DNA from: Mesorhizobium sp. Root157
GTDB taxonomy: Bacteria > Pseudomonadota > Alphaproteobacteria > Rhizobiales > Rhizobiaceae
Reading direction: 5' to 3'
NCBI RefSeq assembly: GCF_001427385.1
Contig: NZ_LMGJ01000037.1
Coordinates: forward strand, 2,629 to 66,628
Length of the DNA stretch: 64,000 bases
Positions 11,291 to 21,760 of the stretch are shown piece after piece (position 1 is the first letter of the stretch; every line of letters starts with the position of its first letter). Made by a program: the position numbers and the translations under genes. Under the pieces are notes generated by a model. That model was not told the DNA's origin. It saw only the letters and a list, made by a program, of their open reading frames with translations, and made no database searches.

Positions 11291-13846
11291 CTAGAGCTTC
11301 AGCGTCCGCAGGCGCAGCGCATTGGCGATCACCGAGACCGAGGACAGGCTCATCGCTGCCGCCGCCAGCATCGGCGACAACAGCGCACCGGTGAGCGGAT
11401 AGAGAACGCCGGCAGCGACCGGCACGCCGAGCGCGTTGTAGAGGAAGGCGAAGAACAGGTTCTGCTTGATGTTGGCAAGCGTGCCTTGCGCCAAATGGCG
11501 CGCCCGCACGATGCCGGTGAGGTCGCCTTTCAGAAGCGTGATGCCGGCACTTTCCAGTGCAACATCGGCGCCGGTGCCCATGGCGATGCCGACATCGGCG
11601 GCTGCCAGTGCGGGCGCATCGTTGATGCCGTCGCCGGCCATCGCCACCACCGCGCCGCGCGCCTTCAATTCCTCGACAAGCTTTGCCTTGGCCTCCGGCA
11701 GCAGCCCGGCGCGCACGCGCTTGATGCCGAGTCTGGCGGCGATGGCTTGCGCGGTGCGCTCGTTGTCGCCGGTCGCCATGACGATCACCATGCCGGCTTC
11801 GGTCAGCACCTTCAGCGCTTCGGCGGCGGTCGGCTTGATCGGATCGGATACGGCGACGATGCCGGCCGGCTTGCCGTCGATGGCGACCAGCACGGCGGAG
11901 CGTCCGTCCTGCCGCAGCGCATCGGCGCGGTCGGAGAGCGGCGCGGCATCGATGCCGAGCTCTCCGAGGAACAGCGCGTTGCCGAGTACGATGCGGTGCT
12001 TGCCGACCGTGCCGGACACGCCCTTGCCGTTGACCGCCTCGAAGCCGTCTGCGGCGGCGATCGCGAGCTTGCGGTCGTGCGCGCCTTCGACGATGGCGTC
12101 GGCCAAGGGATGCTCGGAGCCCTGCTCGATGGCCGCGGCAAGCGAAAGCACCTCGTCCTCGCCGAAGCCGCCGAGCGCGACGACGTCGGTCAGCTTGGGC
12201 TTGCCTTCGGTCAGCGTGCCGGTCTTGTCGACGATGAGCGTGTCGACGGCGGCCAGCCGCTCGAGGGCCGCGGCTTCCTTGATCAGCACGCCTGCCTGCG
12301 CGCCGCGCCCGGTTGCCGTCATGATCGACATCGGCGTGGCGAGGCCGAGCGCGCACGGACAGGCGATGATCAGCACCGACACCGCCGAGACGATGGCGAA
12401 GACCAGCCGCGGTTCAGGGCCGAGCAGCATCCAGGCGACGAAGGCCGCAATTGCCACCAGCACCACCGCCGGCACGAAATAGAATGACACGCGGTCGGCC
12501 AGCCCCTGGATGGGGGCGCGGCTGCGCTGCGCCTTGGCCACCAGTTCGACGATCTGCGACAGGGTGGTTTCGGAGCCGACCTTTTCGGCCAGCATGACCA
12601 GCGTGCCGTTCTTGTTGAGCGTGCCGCCGATGAGACTGTCGCCCTCGGCCTTCTCGACCGGGATCGGCTCGCCGGTGATCATCGATTCGTCGATGGTGGA
12701 GCGACCCTGTTCGACCGTGCCGTCGACGGGCACCGCTTCGCCGGGGCGAATGCGCAGCCGTTCACCGGCCTTGACCTCGGATAGCGGCACGTCGCGCTCG
12801 CTGCCGTCGGCACCGATCAGCCTTGCCGTCTTGGGGGCGAGGTCGAGCAGGGCGCGGATGGCCGAGCCGGTCTTTTCGCGGGCGCGCAGTTCCAGCACCT
12901 GGCCGACGAAGACCAGCGCGACGATGACCGCGGCGGCCTCGAAATAGACGGGCACAGCGTCGCCATGGCCGCGTATCTCATGCGGGAACAGGTCGGGGAA
13001 CAAGGTGGCGGCGACGCTGTAGAGATAGGCGGCGCCGACGCCGAGCGAAATCAGCGTCCACATGTTGGGGCTGCGGTTCAGGATGGAGGCGAAGCCGCGC
13101 TTGAAGAAGGGCAGCGCCGCCCACAGCACGACCGGGGTGGCCAGCGCGAATTCGATCCAGATGGCGGTGCGCTCGCCGATCCAGTCGCGCAACGGCAGGC
13201 CCAGCATCGGCGCCATGGCGATGATGAACAGCGGCAGCGCCAACAGCGCGCTGATCCACAGGCGCCGGGTGAAATCCACGAGTTCCGGGTTCGGCCCTTC
13301 GTCGCCGGTCGGCACGCCCATCGGCTCCAGCGCCATGCCGCAGATCGGGCAGTCGCCCGGCTTGTCGCTGACGATCTCGGGGTGCATCGGGCAGGTATAT
13401 TGCGTGCCCTTCGGCATCGGCGCCGGGGCAGGCCGGTCGCCAAGATATCTGCCCGGCTCGGCCTCGAATTTTTGCAGGCAGCCAGCCGAGCAGAAATAGA
13501 ATTTCTCGCCCTCATGGCGCAGGAAATGGCGGGCGCTGGCGCGGTCCACGTTCATGCCGCACACCGGGTCTTTCGCGGTCAGGTAGTTTTCCGGGTGCGT
13601 GACGAATTTGGTCCGGCAACTCGCGCTGCAGAAATGGAAGGTGCGGCCTTCATGGTCGGCAGACGGCTTGCCGGCGGCAGGATCGACCGTCATGCCGCAG
13701 ACGGGGTCGCGCACCACTTCCGCTTGTGCCGGGGGCTTGGCCGAACAGCAGGAGCCGTCGGCGGAATGGCCATGCCTGTGGGTGTCCCCGTGGGTGTCCT
13801 CGTGGGTGCCGTCGTGATGGTGATGATCGTGATGCGAATGCGCCAT
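11291..13846 (-). CDS. copA: Copper-exporting P1B-type ATPase with unusual N-terminal metal domains
   Basis: 851 residues, inner membrane, ATP-driven Cu+ efflux. The core is textbook: [10 protein letters not shown] in the transport helix, [10 protein letters not shown] phosphorylation site, [10 protein letters not shown] hinge. Instead of ferredoxin-like CxxC domains, the N-terminus has a His-rich leader (residues 2-28), two YHS domains (about 47-88 and 93-136, each with PVCGM and FCS..C), then a small [15 protein letters not shown] zinc-ribbon-like heavy-metal domain (150-176). Expression should respond to copper through the promoter at 13877-13907. The downstream DUF305 gene is probably co-transcribed. 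Confidence 0.95.
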   Translation of the reverse strand: MAHSHHDHHHHDGTHEDTHGDTHRHGHSADGSCCSAKPPAQAEVVRDPVCGMTVDPAAGKPSADHEGRTFHFCSASCRTKFVTHPENYLTAKDPVCGMNVDRASARHFLRHEGEKFYFCSAGCLQKFEAEPGRYLGDRPAPAPMPKGTQYTCPMHPEIVSDKPGDCPICGMALEPMGVPTGDEGPNPELVDFTRRLWISALLALPLFIIAMAPMLGLPLRDWIGERTAIWIEFALATPVVLWAALPFFKRGFASILNRSPNMWTLISLGVGAAYLYSVAATLFPDLFPHEIRGHGDAVPVYFEAAAVIVALVFVGQVLELRAREKTGSAIRALLDLAPKTARLIGADGSERDVPLSEVKAGERLRIRPGEAVPVDGTVEQGRSTIDESMITGEPIPVEKAEGDSLIGGTLNKNGTLVMLAEKVGSETTLSQIVELVAKAQRSRAPIQGLADRVSFYFVPAVVLVAIAAFVAWMLLGPEPRLVFAIVSAVSVLIIACPCALGLATPMSIMTATGRGAQAGVLIKEAAALERLAAVDTLIVDKTGTLTEGKPKLTDVVALGGFGEDEVLSLAAAIEQGSEHPLADAIVEGAHDRKLAIAAADGFEAVNGKGVSGTVGKHRIVLGNALFLGELGIDAAPLSDRADALRQDGRSAVLVAIDGKPAGIVAVSDPIKPTAAEALKVLTEAGMVIVMATGDNERTAQAIAARLGIKRVRAGLLPEAKAKLVEELKARGAVVAMAGDGINDAPALAAADVGIAMGTGADVALESAGITLLKGDLTGIVRARHLAQGTLANIKQNLFFAFLYNALGVPVAAGVLYPLTGALLSPMLAAAAMSLSSVSVIANALRLRTLKL

Positions 13847-13876
13847 GGCGAGACCTCGAAATCGTTTTGTCGTGCA

Positions 13877-13907
13877 GAGATAGGGCTTCCAGTAACTGGA
13901 AGGTCAA
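13877..13907 (-). promoter_or_regulatory. CueR-type promoter/operator of copA
   Basis: On the minus strand TTGACC (13902-13907) and TATCTC (13877-13882) are separated by exactly 19 bp, the over-long spacer typical of MerR-family promoters. The spacer holds a dyad CTTCCAG-TAA-CTGGAAG (13886-13902), matching the known CueR operator. It ends about 30 bp before the copA ATG. No cueR gene is in the window, so the regulator acts from elsewhere. Confidence 0.88.
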
Positions 13908-14019
13908 GGCCCCTTGTGGCGAGGCGCTTTTGACAATGCCGGCTTTTCAACGAACGGCTAAAATACGAAGCAATTCGATAACCCTATTGCATCGTAATCC
14001 AGATTAAGGTCCGGCCACT

Positions 14020-14796
14020 ATGAATCAACGTACCAAGCGCATTACCGCAAGAACTTTGCTCGTCATCGGCCCGGCTGTCGTGGCGACGTTTGCGATCTCG
14101 TTTTCGCTGCGCTGGGCGCTTTCCATGACGATCGACTGGCTGAGCTGGGTTGAGTGCCTGGCCATTCCCGTCTTCGTCGGCACGCCGATTGCCGTCTATA
14201 TCTTTGTCCAGGCGGAGAAGCTGCAAAAGACGCATGACAAGCTTGAGCTGTCATTCGCCGATCTCGCCAGGGCGCATGAACGATTGAGCTTCGTTGCAAG
14301 TCACGACCAGCTGACCGGGCTGCTCAACCGGGAAGGTTTCCTGCGCCATGTCGACGAGCAGCGTGACCGTAGCGAAGGGCATTTCCTGCTGATCGTCGAT
14401 GCCGATCATTTCAAGGATGTCAACGACCGCTACGGCCATCCGAAGGGCGACGAGGCGCTGGTGAAGATTGCCCGTGCGCTGCAATACGCCGTTCGCCGCA
14501 AGGATATCGTCGGCCGCATCGGCGGCGAGGAGTTCGCCATCCTGCTGGTTTCGGTCAACAAGGACGAGGCCATGCAGATAGCGGAACTGATCCGCCGCCA
14601 GGTGCAGTGCATCCCCTGGCAGGTGGAAAGCGAGGAGGCAGCCGCCCTGACCGTCAGCATCGGCGGTGCCGAAGTCGGGCGCCGTCGCGTCAAGTTCCCG
14701 GATGTCATGCGGCAGGCCGACCGCTGCCTTTATGAAGCCAAGCGGCAAGGCCGTAACCGCGTTTCGTTCGAGTACGTGCTGACCGCCGTCGCGTGA
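14020..14796 (+). CDS. Membrane-anchored diguanylate cyclase (GGDEF)
   Basis: 258 residues making cyclic di-GMP from two GTP. Two membrane helices (about 13-32 and 44-64) are followed by a short coiled linker (65-90) and a GGDEF domain (91-250). The active site reads GGEEF (168-172) and the metal/GTP motif is VDADHFKDVNDRYGH (126-140). An inhibitory site RRKD (159-162) stands five residues before GGEEF, so product feedback is expected. No periplasmic sensor domain of any size. Transcribed toward glnD but 92 bp apart. Confidence 0.92.
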   Translation: MNQRTKRITARTLLVIGPAVVATFAISFSLRWALSMTIDWLSWVECLAIPVFVGTPIAVYIFVQAEKLQKTHDKLELSFADLARAHERLSFVASHDQLTGLLNREGFLRHVDEQRDRSEGHFLLIVDADHFKDVNDRYGHPKGDEALVKIARALQYAVRRKDIVGRIGGEEFAILLVSVNKDEAMQIAELIRRQVQCIPWQVESEEAAALTVSIGGAEVGRRRVKFPDVMRQADRCLYEAKRQGRNRVSFEYVLTAVA

Positions 14797-14888
14797 GGCG
14801 ACGTCCGCCCGATAATCGCCAAGCCCATACCGTTTGCTGCAAAAACACGCTATAGACGCCGCCGAAACGAAGAGACGTTCCGGCGCAT

Positions 14889-17684
14889 ATGGCGAAAATC
14901 TCCCTCAAGCTGGATGAATTGATCGACGGCGCAGCGCTGCGCCGCGCGCTTTCGGCGCTGGTGGTCGAAAATGCCGCCTCGGCGCCCGAGACGCGCGCGG
15001 CGGTCCTCGATCTCCTCAAGCAACGCAGGGCGACCGGGATGACGGTCGCCGAAGCAATGCTGAGGAAGGACGGCGGCGGCACCGCCTGCGCGGCCAGGCT
15101 GTCGCATGTCATGGACGAGATCGTGCGCGCGCTGTACGACTTCGCCACCGCCCACGTCTATCCGGCCAAGAACCCCTCCGCTGCCGAACGCATGGCGGTC
15201 GTCGCCGTTGGCGGCTACGGGCGTGGCACGCTGGCTCCCGGCTCCGACATCGACCTGTTGTTCCTGCTTCCCTACAAGCAGACGCCATGGGGCGAGCAGA
15301 TCGTCGAATACATGCTCTATATGCTGTGGGACATGGGCCTGAAGGTCGGCCACGCCACCCGCAACATCGACGACTGCATCCGCCTTTCCCTCTCCGATAT
15401 GACCATCCGCACCGCCGTGCTCGAAACGCGTTTCCTGTGGGGCGAGGAGAAGCTGTGCCAGGAGCTTCTGAAGCGGTTCGACCGCGAAGTGGTGGCCGCG
15501 ACCGGGCTGGAATATGCGCAGGCCAAGCTGGCCGAGCGCGACACGCGCCACGCCAAGGCCGGCGAGAGCCGCTATCTGGTCGAGCCGAACGTCAAGGACG
15601 GCAAGGGGGGCTTGCGCGACCTGCACACGCTGTTTTGGATCGGCAAATATTTCTACCGGGTGCGCAGCGGTGCCGAACTGGTCGGCAAGGGTGTGTTCAC
15701 GCAAGGCGAATACCGGCAGTTCCTGAAGTCGGAAGACTTCTTGTGGGCGGTGCGCTGCCACATGCATTTCCTCACCGGCAAGGCCGAGGAGCGGCTGCAT
15801 TTCGACATCCAGCGCGATATCGCCGAGCGGCTGGGCTACACCAGCCATCCCGGCCTGTCGGCGGTCGAGCGCTTCATGAAGCACTATTTCCTCATCGCCA
15901 AGGAGGTCGGCGACCTGACCCGCATTTTCTGCGCGGCGCTGGAGGAAGAGCAGGCCAAGCACGTGCCGGGCTTCGACCGCATGTTCTCCGGCTTCTCGCG
16001 GCGGCGGCGCAAGCTGGCCGGGACCAGTGATTTCATGGTCGACAACCATCGCCTCAATGTGGCCGACGAGGGGGTATTCGAACGCGACCCGGTGAACCTG
16101 CTCAGGCTGTTCTGGTTTGCCGACCGGCACGGGCTCGAATTTCATCCCAATGCGCTGAAGCTGGTGAGGCGCTCGCTGCGGCTGGTCGACAAGACGCTGC
16201 GGCGCAACGCCGAGGCCAACCGGCTGTTCCTCGACATCCTGACTTCGGATCGCTCCGCCGAACTTAATTTGCGCCGGATGAACGAGGCGGGGCTGCTGGC
16301 CAGGCTGATCCCCGATTTCGGCAAGATCGTCGCCATGATGCAGTTCAACATGTACCATCACTATACGGTGGACGAGCATCTGATCCGCTGCGTCGGCGTG
16401 CTGGCCGAGATCGAACGCGGCGACGATGCCAGGGTGCATCCGCTGTCGCATTCGCTGATGCCGGGGCTGAAGAAGAGCCGCGATGCGCTCTACGTCGCCG
16501 TGCTGCTGCACGACATCGCCAAGGGCCGGCCCGAGGACCATTCGGTGGCGGGCGCCCGGATCGCGCGGCGGCTCGGCCCTCATATGGGCCTGTCGGCGGC
16601 CGACACCGCGACGGTGGCGTGGCTGGTGGACAACCACCTGGTCATGTCGATGACGGCGCAGACCCGCGACCTGAACGACCGCAAGACGATCGAGGATTTC
16701 GCCGCCATCGTGCAGTCGGTCGAGCGGCTGAAGCTGTTGCTCATCCTCACCGTGTGCGACATTCGCGGCGTCGGCCCCGGTGTCTGGAACGGCTGGAAGG
16801 GCCAGCTTTTGCGCAACCTCTATTACGAGACCGAGTTGCTGCTGACCGGCGGCTTCTCGGAGATGTCGCGGGCCGAACGCGCCGCCGAGGCGCGCGACAA
16901 GCTGGCCGAAGCCTTGCCCGGCTGGCCCGAAGCGGAACGGCGCGCCTATGTCGGCCTGCACTACGAGAACTATCTCCTGACCGTCGATCTGGCCGATCAG
17001 GTGCGCCATGCCGAATTCGTGCGCGAGGCGGATGCGGCTGGCCACAAGCTTGCCACCATGGTCAAGGCGCACGAATTCGAGGCGGTGACCGAGATCACGG
17101 TGCTGGCGCAGGACCACCCGCGCCTGCTCTCCGTCGTTGCCGGCGCCTGTGCCGCCGCCGGCGGCAACATCATCGAAGCGCAGATCTTCACCACCTCCGA
17201 CGGACGCGCGCTCGACTCGATCCTGATCAGCCGCGAGTTCGAGATGGACGAGGACGAGCGCCGCCGCGCCGAGCGGGTCGGCAAGCTGATCGAGGACGTG
17301 CTGTCGGGCAGGGCCTGGTTGCCCGAGATGATCGCCAAACGCACCAGGCCCAGGCGCGGCGCCAAGGTGTTCCGCATCGCCTCGCGGGCCGAGATCCGCA
17401 ACAGCCTGTCCAACCGCTTTTCGGTGATCGAGGTCGAGGGGCTGGACCGGCCCGGCCTGTTGTCGGAGATCACCGGGGCGCTGTCCGACCTGTCGCTCGA
17501 CATCGCTTCGGCCCATATCACCACCTTCGGCGAGAAGGTCATCGACACCTTCTATGTCACCGACCTGACCGGCCAGAAGATCGACAATCCGGCCCGCATC
17601 AAGATGATCCGCACCAGGCTGGTCGAGGCGCTGGACGGGTCGGTGCATGCACAGCTCGCCAGATCGAATGCGGCGGCGGAATAG
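14889..17684 (+). CDS. glnD: Bifunctional PII uridylyltransferase/uridylyl-removing enzyme
   Basis: Senses glutamine and adds or removes UMP on PII proteins (GlnB/GlnK), setting nitrogen control in the cytoplasm. 931 residues in the standard order: nucleotidyltransferase ([17 protein letters not shown] at 108-124), GlnD helical domain, HD domain ([14 protein letters not shown] near 540) for UMP removal, and two C-terminal ACT domains (near 734 and 846, second opening [18 protein letters not shown]) for glutamine binding. Starts at the ATG that gives the usual rhizobial N-terminus. murJ follows 63 bp downstream and may be co-transcribed. Confidence 0.97.
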   Translation: MAKISLKLDELIDGAALRRALSALVVENAASAPETRAAVLDLLKQRRATGMTVAEAMLRKDGGGTACAARLSHVMDEIVRALYDFATAHVYPAKNPSAAERMAVVAVGGYGRGTLAPGSDIDLLFLLPYKQTPWGEQIVEYMLYMLWDMGLKVGHATRNIDDCIRLSLSDMTIRTAVLETRFLWGEEKLCQELLKRFDREVVAATGLEYAQAKLAERDTRHAKAGESRYLVEPNVKDGKGGLRDLHTLFWIGKYFYRVRSGAELVGKGVFTQGEYRQFLKSEDFLWAVRCHMHFLTGKAEERLHFDIQRDIAERLGYTSHPGLSAVERFMKHYFLIAKEVGDLTRIFCAALEEEQAKHVPGFDRMFSGFSRRRRKLAGTSDFMVDNHRLNVADEGVFERDPVNLLRLFWFADRHGLEFHPNALKLVRRSLRLVDKTLRRNAEANRLFLDILTSDRSAELNLRRMNEAGLLARLIPDFGKIVAMMQFNMYHHYTVDEHLIRCVGVLAEIERGDDARVHPLSHSLMPGLKKSRDALYVAVLLHDIAKGRPEDHSVAGARIARRLGPHMGLSAADTATVAWLVDNHLVMSMTAQTRDLNDRKTIEDFAAIVQSVERLKLLLILTVCDIRGVGPGVWNGWKGQLLRNLYYETELLLTGGFSEMSRAERAAEARDKLAEALPGWPEAERRAYVGLHYENYLLTVDLADQVRHAEFVREADAAGHKLATMVKAHEFEAVTEITVLAQDHPRLLSVVAGACAAAGGNIIEAQIFTTSDGRALDSILISREFEMDEDERRRAERVGKLIEDVLSGRAWLPEMIAKRTRPRRGAKVFRIASRAEIRNSLSNRFSVIEVEGLDRPGLLSEITGALSDLSLDIASAHITTFGEKVIDTFYVTDLTGQKIDNPARIKMIRTRLVEALDGSVHAQLARSNAAAE

Positions 17685-17747
17685 AGTGGGGATCGGTGCC
17701 TTGAAATCCTCCCTGTCCGCAGTGGCCACAAGGAAGAAGCTCGCACA

Positions 17748-19331
17748 ATGAGCCTGGTCAAGAAATTCGCGACGGTTGCGTCGGGGACGCTGGTGAGCCG
17801 CATTCTCGGCTTCACCCGCGAAATGCTGATGGCGGCGGCCCTTGGCACCGGGCCGGTGGCCGATGCCTTCTATGCCGCCTTCCAGTTTCCCAACACCTTC
17901 CGCCGGCTGTTTGCCGAAGGGGCCTTCAATACCGCCTTCGTGCCGCTGTTCGCCAAGGAGATCGAGGCCGGCGGCGTCGACGGCGCGCGGCGCTTTTCGG
18001 AGGAGGTGTTCGGCGTTTTGTTCAGCGCGCTGATCGTGCTGACCGTTGTCATGGAACTGGCGATGCCGCTTCTGGTGCGCACGGTGATCGCGCCGGGCTT
18101 CGCCGACGACCCGGAAAAATACGACCTGACCGTGGCGCTGGCCACCATCATGTTTCCGTATCTGGTGTGCATGTCGCTGGCGGCGATGATGGCCGGCATG
18201 CTGAATTCGCTGCGGCGCTATTTCGCCGCCGCAATTGCGCCGGTGTTCCTCAACGTCATCCTGATCGGCGTGCTCTACCAGGCCTGGCGCACCGGAGCGG
18301 ACGGGCTGACCGTCGGCTACGCCATGGCCTGGGGCGTGATGGCGGCGGGCGTGGTGCAACTGGCGATCGTCTGGATCGCGGCGCGCCATGCCGGCATCGC
18401 CATCGGCTTTCGGCGGCCGCGCATGACGCCGGGCGTGAAGCGCCTTCTCCTTCTGGCACTGCCTGCGGCTGTGACCGGCGGCATCACCCAGATCAACACG
18501 CTGATCGGCACGGCGATCGCCTCGACGCAGGACAGCGCCGTCTCCTCGCTGGCGCTGGCCGACCGCGTCTATCAACTGCCGCTCGGCGTCGTCGGCATCG
18601 CGGTCGCCATCGTGCTTTTGCCGGAACTGTCGCGGGCGCTGAAGGCCGGCAACCTCGATGAAGCTGCCAATTTGCAGAACCGGTCGGTCGAATTCGTGCT
18701 GTTCCTGACCTTGCCGGCCGCCGCCGCCCTTCTGGTCTTTTCCGAGCCGATCGTGCGCCTGCTCTATGAGCGCGGCGCCTTTGCCGCCAACGGGTCGACG
18801 CCGACAGTGGCCGCGATCCTCGCCATTTTCGGCCTCGGCCTGCCGGCCTTCGTGCTGATCAAGGCCTTCACGCCCGGCTACTTTGCCCGCGAGGACACCA
18901 GGACGCCGATGATCTTCGCCGCCATTTCGGTCGCGGTGAATGTCGGCTTCGCGCTTTTGTTATTTCCGCGCATGGGCGCGCCGGGCATTGCCTTTGCCTC
19001 GGCGGTCGCCGGCTGGATCAATGCGGTGATGCTGTTGGCGGGTTTGGTGCGGCGCGGCCATTGGGGACGCGAAGCAGCGCTCATGAAGCGCATTCCCCGA
19101 CTGGTCGCCGCCGCTGTCATGATGGGGGCAGCGCTTTATTTTGCCGGCATCTGGTGCGCGCCCTGGCTGGCATCGTCGTCCCCGCTTGTCACCAAGGCGG
19201 CGACGGTGGCCACTTTGTCGGGGGCCGGCGCGCTGCTTTATTTCGGGCTCGCCTTCGCCATCGGCGGGGCCGATCTCGGCATGGTCCGCCGCAGCATGAG
19301 GCGCGCCAGACCGACCGGCACGGAGAGCTAG
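17748..19331 (+). CDS. murJ: Lipid II flippase MurJ (MviN)
   Basis: Moves the peptidoglycan precursor lipid II across the inner membrane. 527 residues, about 14 membrane helices of the MOP superfamily. The N-terminus SLVKKFATVASGTLVSRILG and the following GFTREMLMAAALG are diagnostic for MviN/MurJ, as is FRRLFAEGAFNTAFVPLF. Second gene behind glnD; the glnD-mviN order is conserved in rhizobia. A repeat-derived hairpin follows the stop codon. Confidence 0.96.
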   Translation: MSLVKKFATVASGTLVSRILGFTREMLMAAALGTGPVADAFYAAFQFPNTFRRLFAEGAFNTAFVPLFAKEIEAGGVDGARRFSEEVFGVLFSALIVLTVVMELAMPLLVRTVIAPGFADDPEKYDLTVALATIMFPYLVCMSLAAMMAGMLNSLRRYFAAAIAPVFLNVILIGVLYQAWRTGADGLTVGYAMAWGVMAAGVVQLAIVWIAARHAGIAIGFRRPRMTPGVKRLLLLALPAAVTGGITQINTLIGTAIASTQDSAVSSLALADRVYQLPLGVVGIAVAIVLLPELSRALKAGNLDEAANLQNRSVEFVLFLTLPAAAALLVFSEPIVRLLYERGAFAANGSTPTVAAILAIFGLGLPAFVLIKAFTPGYFAREDTRTPMIFAAISVAVNVGFALLLFPRMGAPGIAFASAVAGWINAVMLLAGLVRRGHWGREAALMKRIPRLVAAAVMMGAALYFAGIWCAPWLASSSPLVTKAATVATLSGAGALLYFGLAFAIGGADLGMVRRSMRRARPTGTES

Positions 19332-19432
19332 AGCATTTGCAGCCAGACGGAATCGTCTGGCGTCGCACAAAATGCGGCTAAAACAACAAGGTAGAGCGGT
19401 AGCCCGGATTTATCCGGGCGTCCGCCGCTCTA
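19332..19432. repeat. Dispersed repeat with a large dyad between convergent genes
   Basis: Starts with an AGAGCATTTGCAGCCAGACG-type word common in Mesorhizobium intergenic repeats and contains a nested palindrome: TAGAGCGG (19392-19399) pairs with CCGCTCTA (19425-19432), and GCCCGGAT (19402-19409) with ATCCGGGC (19412-19419). It sits between the ends of murJ and the decarboxylase and may terminate both, though there is no T-run. The last bases coincide with the decarboxylase stop codon. Confidence 0.6.
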
Positions 19433-20854
19433 GGATGCCTGTGCGCGGGCGTCGCGCCAGCATTGCAGGATGGCTTCGGCTGAGCGGCGGATGTCGTCTT
19501 CCGTTGTCGAATAGCCGATCACCGACAGGCGCATGGCCCAGCGGTCCCGCCATTTCGCCACGCCCGCGAAGCAGGTGCCGTCCTGTTGCAACCGCTCGAT
19601 TGTCGAGAGCGTAAGCTTGTCGCCGGTATCGGCAGGCTCGGCATCTCCAAAGCGCACAAGCACCTGATTGAGCACGACCTCGTTGAGGATGGCCACGCCC
19701 GGCTCGGCGCGCAGCAGGCCGGCCATCAACGCGGCCAATGTGCAGTGGCGGTCGACCAGTTCCGCCACGCCCTGGCGTCCGAGGTGCTTCAGCATTGCCC
19801 AGGTTGCGAAGCCTCGAGCCCTGCGTGACAGTTCCGGCACGTAGTGCGATGGATCCCGCTCCGAGCCGTTGACTGGCGGCAGATAGCTGGCGGCAATGGT
19901 CATTGCGCGGCGATGGGCCTCTGCGTCGCGGACAAAGGCATAGCCGCAGTCATAAGGTGTCTGCAGCCACTTGTGCCCGTCGGTCGCCCATGAATCGGCG
20001 GCCTCCACGCCTTGTGCCAGCGAGGCCCGGCTCGGACAGGCACGGGCCCAGAGGCCGAATGCGCCATCGACATGGATCCACGCGTCGCGCGACCGGGCCA
20101 GTGGAACGATCGCCTGATGGGGATCGAACGCCCCGGTGTTGATCTGGCCGGCTTGGGTGATGACGATGACGGCCCCCTCGGCCTCGCCGAGTTTTGCCTC
20201 GAAATCGTCCATGGACATGGCGCCTCTGGCATCGGTGGCTACCCGGGCGAGATTGTCCCGGCCGAAGCCAAGATAATGCAGGGCGGAGAACACCGTCGTG
20301 TGAGCGTCGTCGCCAATGAGGACGCGGATCGGCGGCGAGCCGGACAGGCCCTTTTGCTCGACGTCCCAGCCGCTATGCCGCAAGACGGCATCCCGCGCCG
20401 CCGTCAGGCAGACGAAATTGGCCATCGTCGCGCCGGTGACGAAGCCGACCGAGGCTTGCCGGGGCAGGTGCAGCAAGTCGAGCATCCATGCCGCGGCGAC
20501 GGCCTCTGCGGCGGCGGCGGCCGGTGCTGCGGTGTGGTTGCCGGCGTTCTGGCCCCAGGCGGATGCCAGCCAGTCCGCTGCGACGCCCACCGGGTGCGAG
20601 CCGCCGATCACCCAGCCGAAGAAGCGGGGTCCCGTCGTGGCGTGCAGGCCTGGCGCGGCCAGCCGGGCAAGTTCCTCCAGCACGTCCGGGCCAGCGTCAC
20701 CGGTTTCGGGCACCGGCGCTTCGAAACGCTGCCGCATTTCGCCGTAAGAGCGCTCAGGGCGCTGCGGCCTGTCGGTGATCGATGTTCTGAAAGAAAGCGC
20801 ATGCGCGGACGCCCGGCTGAAAAGGGCTGTCAGTTCATCCCGGTTTGGATGCAT
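19430..20854 (-). CDS. Group II pyridoxal-phosphate-dependent amino acid decarboxylase
   Basis: 474 residues of the aromatic-amino-acid/glutamate decarboxylase fold. Visible motifs: HVDGAFG (261-267, Asp pairs with the PLP ring nitrogen) and TDGHKW (291-296) with Lys295 as the Schiff-base lysine; GFVTGATMANF is the phosphate-binding region. The frame is open 60 bases upstream, but ATG at 20854 has GGAGGT five bases before it and is preferred. Substrate is not clear from sequence; tyrosine/tryptophan/DOPA decarboxylases and some aldehyde synthases share this fold. Not part of an obvious operon. Confidence 0.85.
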   Translation of the reverse strand: MHPNRDELTALFSRASAHALSFRTSITDRPQRPERSYGEMRQRFEAPVPETGDAGPDVLEELARLAAPGLHATTGPRFFGWVIGGSHPVGVAADWLASAWGQNAGNHTAAPAAAAAEAVAAAWMLDLLHLPRQASVGFVTGATMANFVCLTAARDAVLRHSGWDVEQKGLSGSPPIRVLIGDDAHTTVFSALHYLGFGRDNLARVATDARGAMSMDDFEAKLGEAEGAVIVITQAGQINTGAFDPHQAIVPLARSRDAWIHVDGAFGLWARACPSRASLAQGVEAADSWATDGHKWLQTPYDCGYAFVRDAEAHRRAMTIAASYLPPVNGSERDPSHYVPELSRRARGFATWAMLKHLGRQGVAELVDRHCTLAALMAGLLRAEPGVAILNEVVLNQVLVRFGDAEPADTGDKLTLSTIERLQQDGTCFAGVAKWRDRWAMRLSVIGYSTTEDDIRRSAEAILQCWRDARAQAS

Positions 20855-20931
20855 GACCACCTCCGCCGCTTGAGCCCGGCGAGGCGGGTTCAACGCGCGG
20901 CAATGATGGATCATCGCGCGAATTTTGGCAA

Positions 20932-20964
20932 CGAGGCCGGATCGGGTTGATGGATCCGGCCTCG
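20932..20964 (-). terminator. Hairpin downstream of the DUF4142 gene
   Basis: A perfect 12-bp stem, CGAGGCCGGATC (20932-20943) against GATCCGGCCTCG (20953-20964), with a 9-base loop, 35 bp past the DUF4142 stop on the minus strand. The following bases are only mildly T-rich (TTGCCAAAATT), so it may be an imperfect intrinsic terminator. Confidence 0.6.
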
Positions 20965-20998
20965 GAATTGGACGGCTGAACGGCCGTCGGGGTCGCTG

Positions 20999-21523
20999 TT
21001 ACTTCAGCGCCGCAGCGGCATGTTCGGCATGCTGCAGGTGGCCCTGGAAGAGCTTGAGGCCGGTCTCGAGCAGGCTCTTCAGCTCGGGATTGGTGGCCGA
21101 CGGGATCAAAAGGGTTTCCAGCGCGCCGTTGACCTGGGCGTGGTAGGCAACCTCGTTGTCGATATAGGCCTTGTCGAAGGCGGCGCCGTCGAGCTTGGAT
21201 AGTTCGTCACGCTTGGTGGCGGCGGCAGCGGCCAGCGCCTTCGAAGTGTCGTTGTCTTCCGGCGTCACGTTCAGCTTCTTGACCAGGTCGAGCGCCTGGA
21301 CGTTGACGGCTTCGTGGTCGGCCAGCATCGAGTTGGCGAAGTCGACGACTTCCTTGGTCTTGGACTTCTCGACGGCGAGCTTGGCGGCCTCGATGTCGAT
21401 GACGCCGGCGGTGTAGGCGATATGGGCGATCTGCGGATCGGTCGGCTTGTCAGCCGCCTGGGCAAAGCTGACGGCGCCGAGCAGGCACGCGGCCGCAACG
21501 GCGAGATTCAATTTGATGGTCAT
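20999..21523 (-). CDS. DUF4142 exported protein
   Basis: 174 residues with a signal peptide (about 1-23, ending FAQAAD) and a helical DUF4142 domain containing DPQIAHIAYTAGVIDIEAA and the repeated pattern of Lys/Asp/His-rich helices (VVDFANSMLADHEAVN; GHLQHAEHAA near the end). The family is ferritin-like in shape, periplasmic, and often stress-induced in rhizobia. Start at 21523 is favoured: GGAG stands 6-9 bases before it and the longer upstream frame lacks a ribosome site. A GGGAACGTTTT motif lies about 75 bp upstream, shared with the neighbouring ECF sigma gene. Confidence 0.85.
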   Translation of the reverse strand: MTIKLNLAVAAACLLGAVSFAQAADKPTDPQIAHIAYTAGVIDIEAAKLAVEKSKTKEVVDFANSMLADHEAVNVQALDLVKKLNVTPEDNDTSKALAAAAATKRDELSKLDGAAFDKAYIDNEVAYHAQVNGALETLLIPSATNPELKSLLETGLKLFQGHLQHAEHAAAALK

Positions 21524-21596
21524 GTCGAACTCCATTTTCAGGCGCGGCAAGGGGTGCGCGCCACCTTCTGACACTGCTTGGATGCGCACCGCACCA

Positions 21597-21607
21597 AAAC
21601 GTTCCCG
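21597..21607 (-). promoter_or_regulatory. GGGAACGTTTT motif upstream of the DUF4142 gene
   Basis: On the minus strand GGGAACGTTTT, identical over 11 bases to the motif before the ECF sigma gene (22513-22523). GGAAC is the -35 core of many ECF sigma promoters, including the rhizobial general stress factor. A matching -10 (CGTT at 16-17 bases) is not evident, so this is a candidate only. Confidence 0.4.
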
Positions 21608-21670
21608 AGTTTTCGCGCGGGGTCAGGAAACATTCCGGCCGCACTGGAATTGCCGCAGCGCGCCCTGGCG

Positions 21671-21760
21671 AATGCATGACGCCCGAAGCGGGAACCGGTT
21701 TCGCGATCACGACATGCATAAAACCAGAGACTTGAAGCGCGGCCCGCAAATCGCGACGCG
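21671..21760. repeat. Dispersed RIME-like repeat (copy 2)
   Basis: Contains AATGCATGACGCCCGAAGCG, then GGAACCGGTTTCG, GACATGCATAAAACCAGAGA and CTTGAAGCGCGGC words, an inverted version of the copy at 53154-53240. Such mosaic repeats (RIME) are known in rhizobial intergenic regions. It fills the gap before the end of the ECF sigma gene. Confidence 0.7.

Noticed and set aside
14850..18575. A minus-strand open frame of over 1200 codons opposite glnD and murJ
   Set aside because: Composition is the mirror of the coding strand (His/Arg/Gln-rich), with no recognisable domain. Similar shadows lie opposite mutS, pgi, aceA and the acetoacetyl-CoA synthetase gene.
19392..19432. The nested palindrome after murJ as a simple Rho-independent terminator
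   Set aside because: No T-run on either strand and the sequence belongs to a dispersed repeat, so it is listed as a repeat that may also stop transcription.
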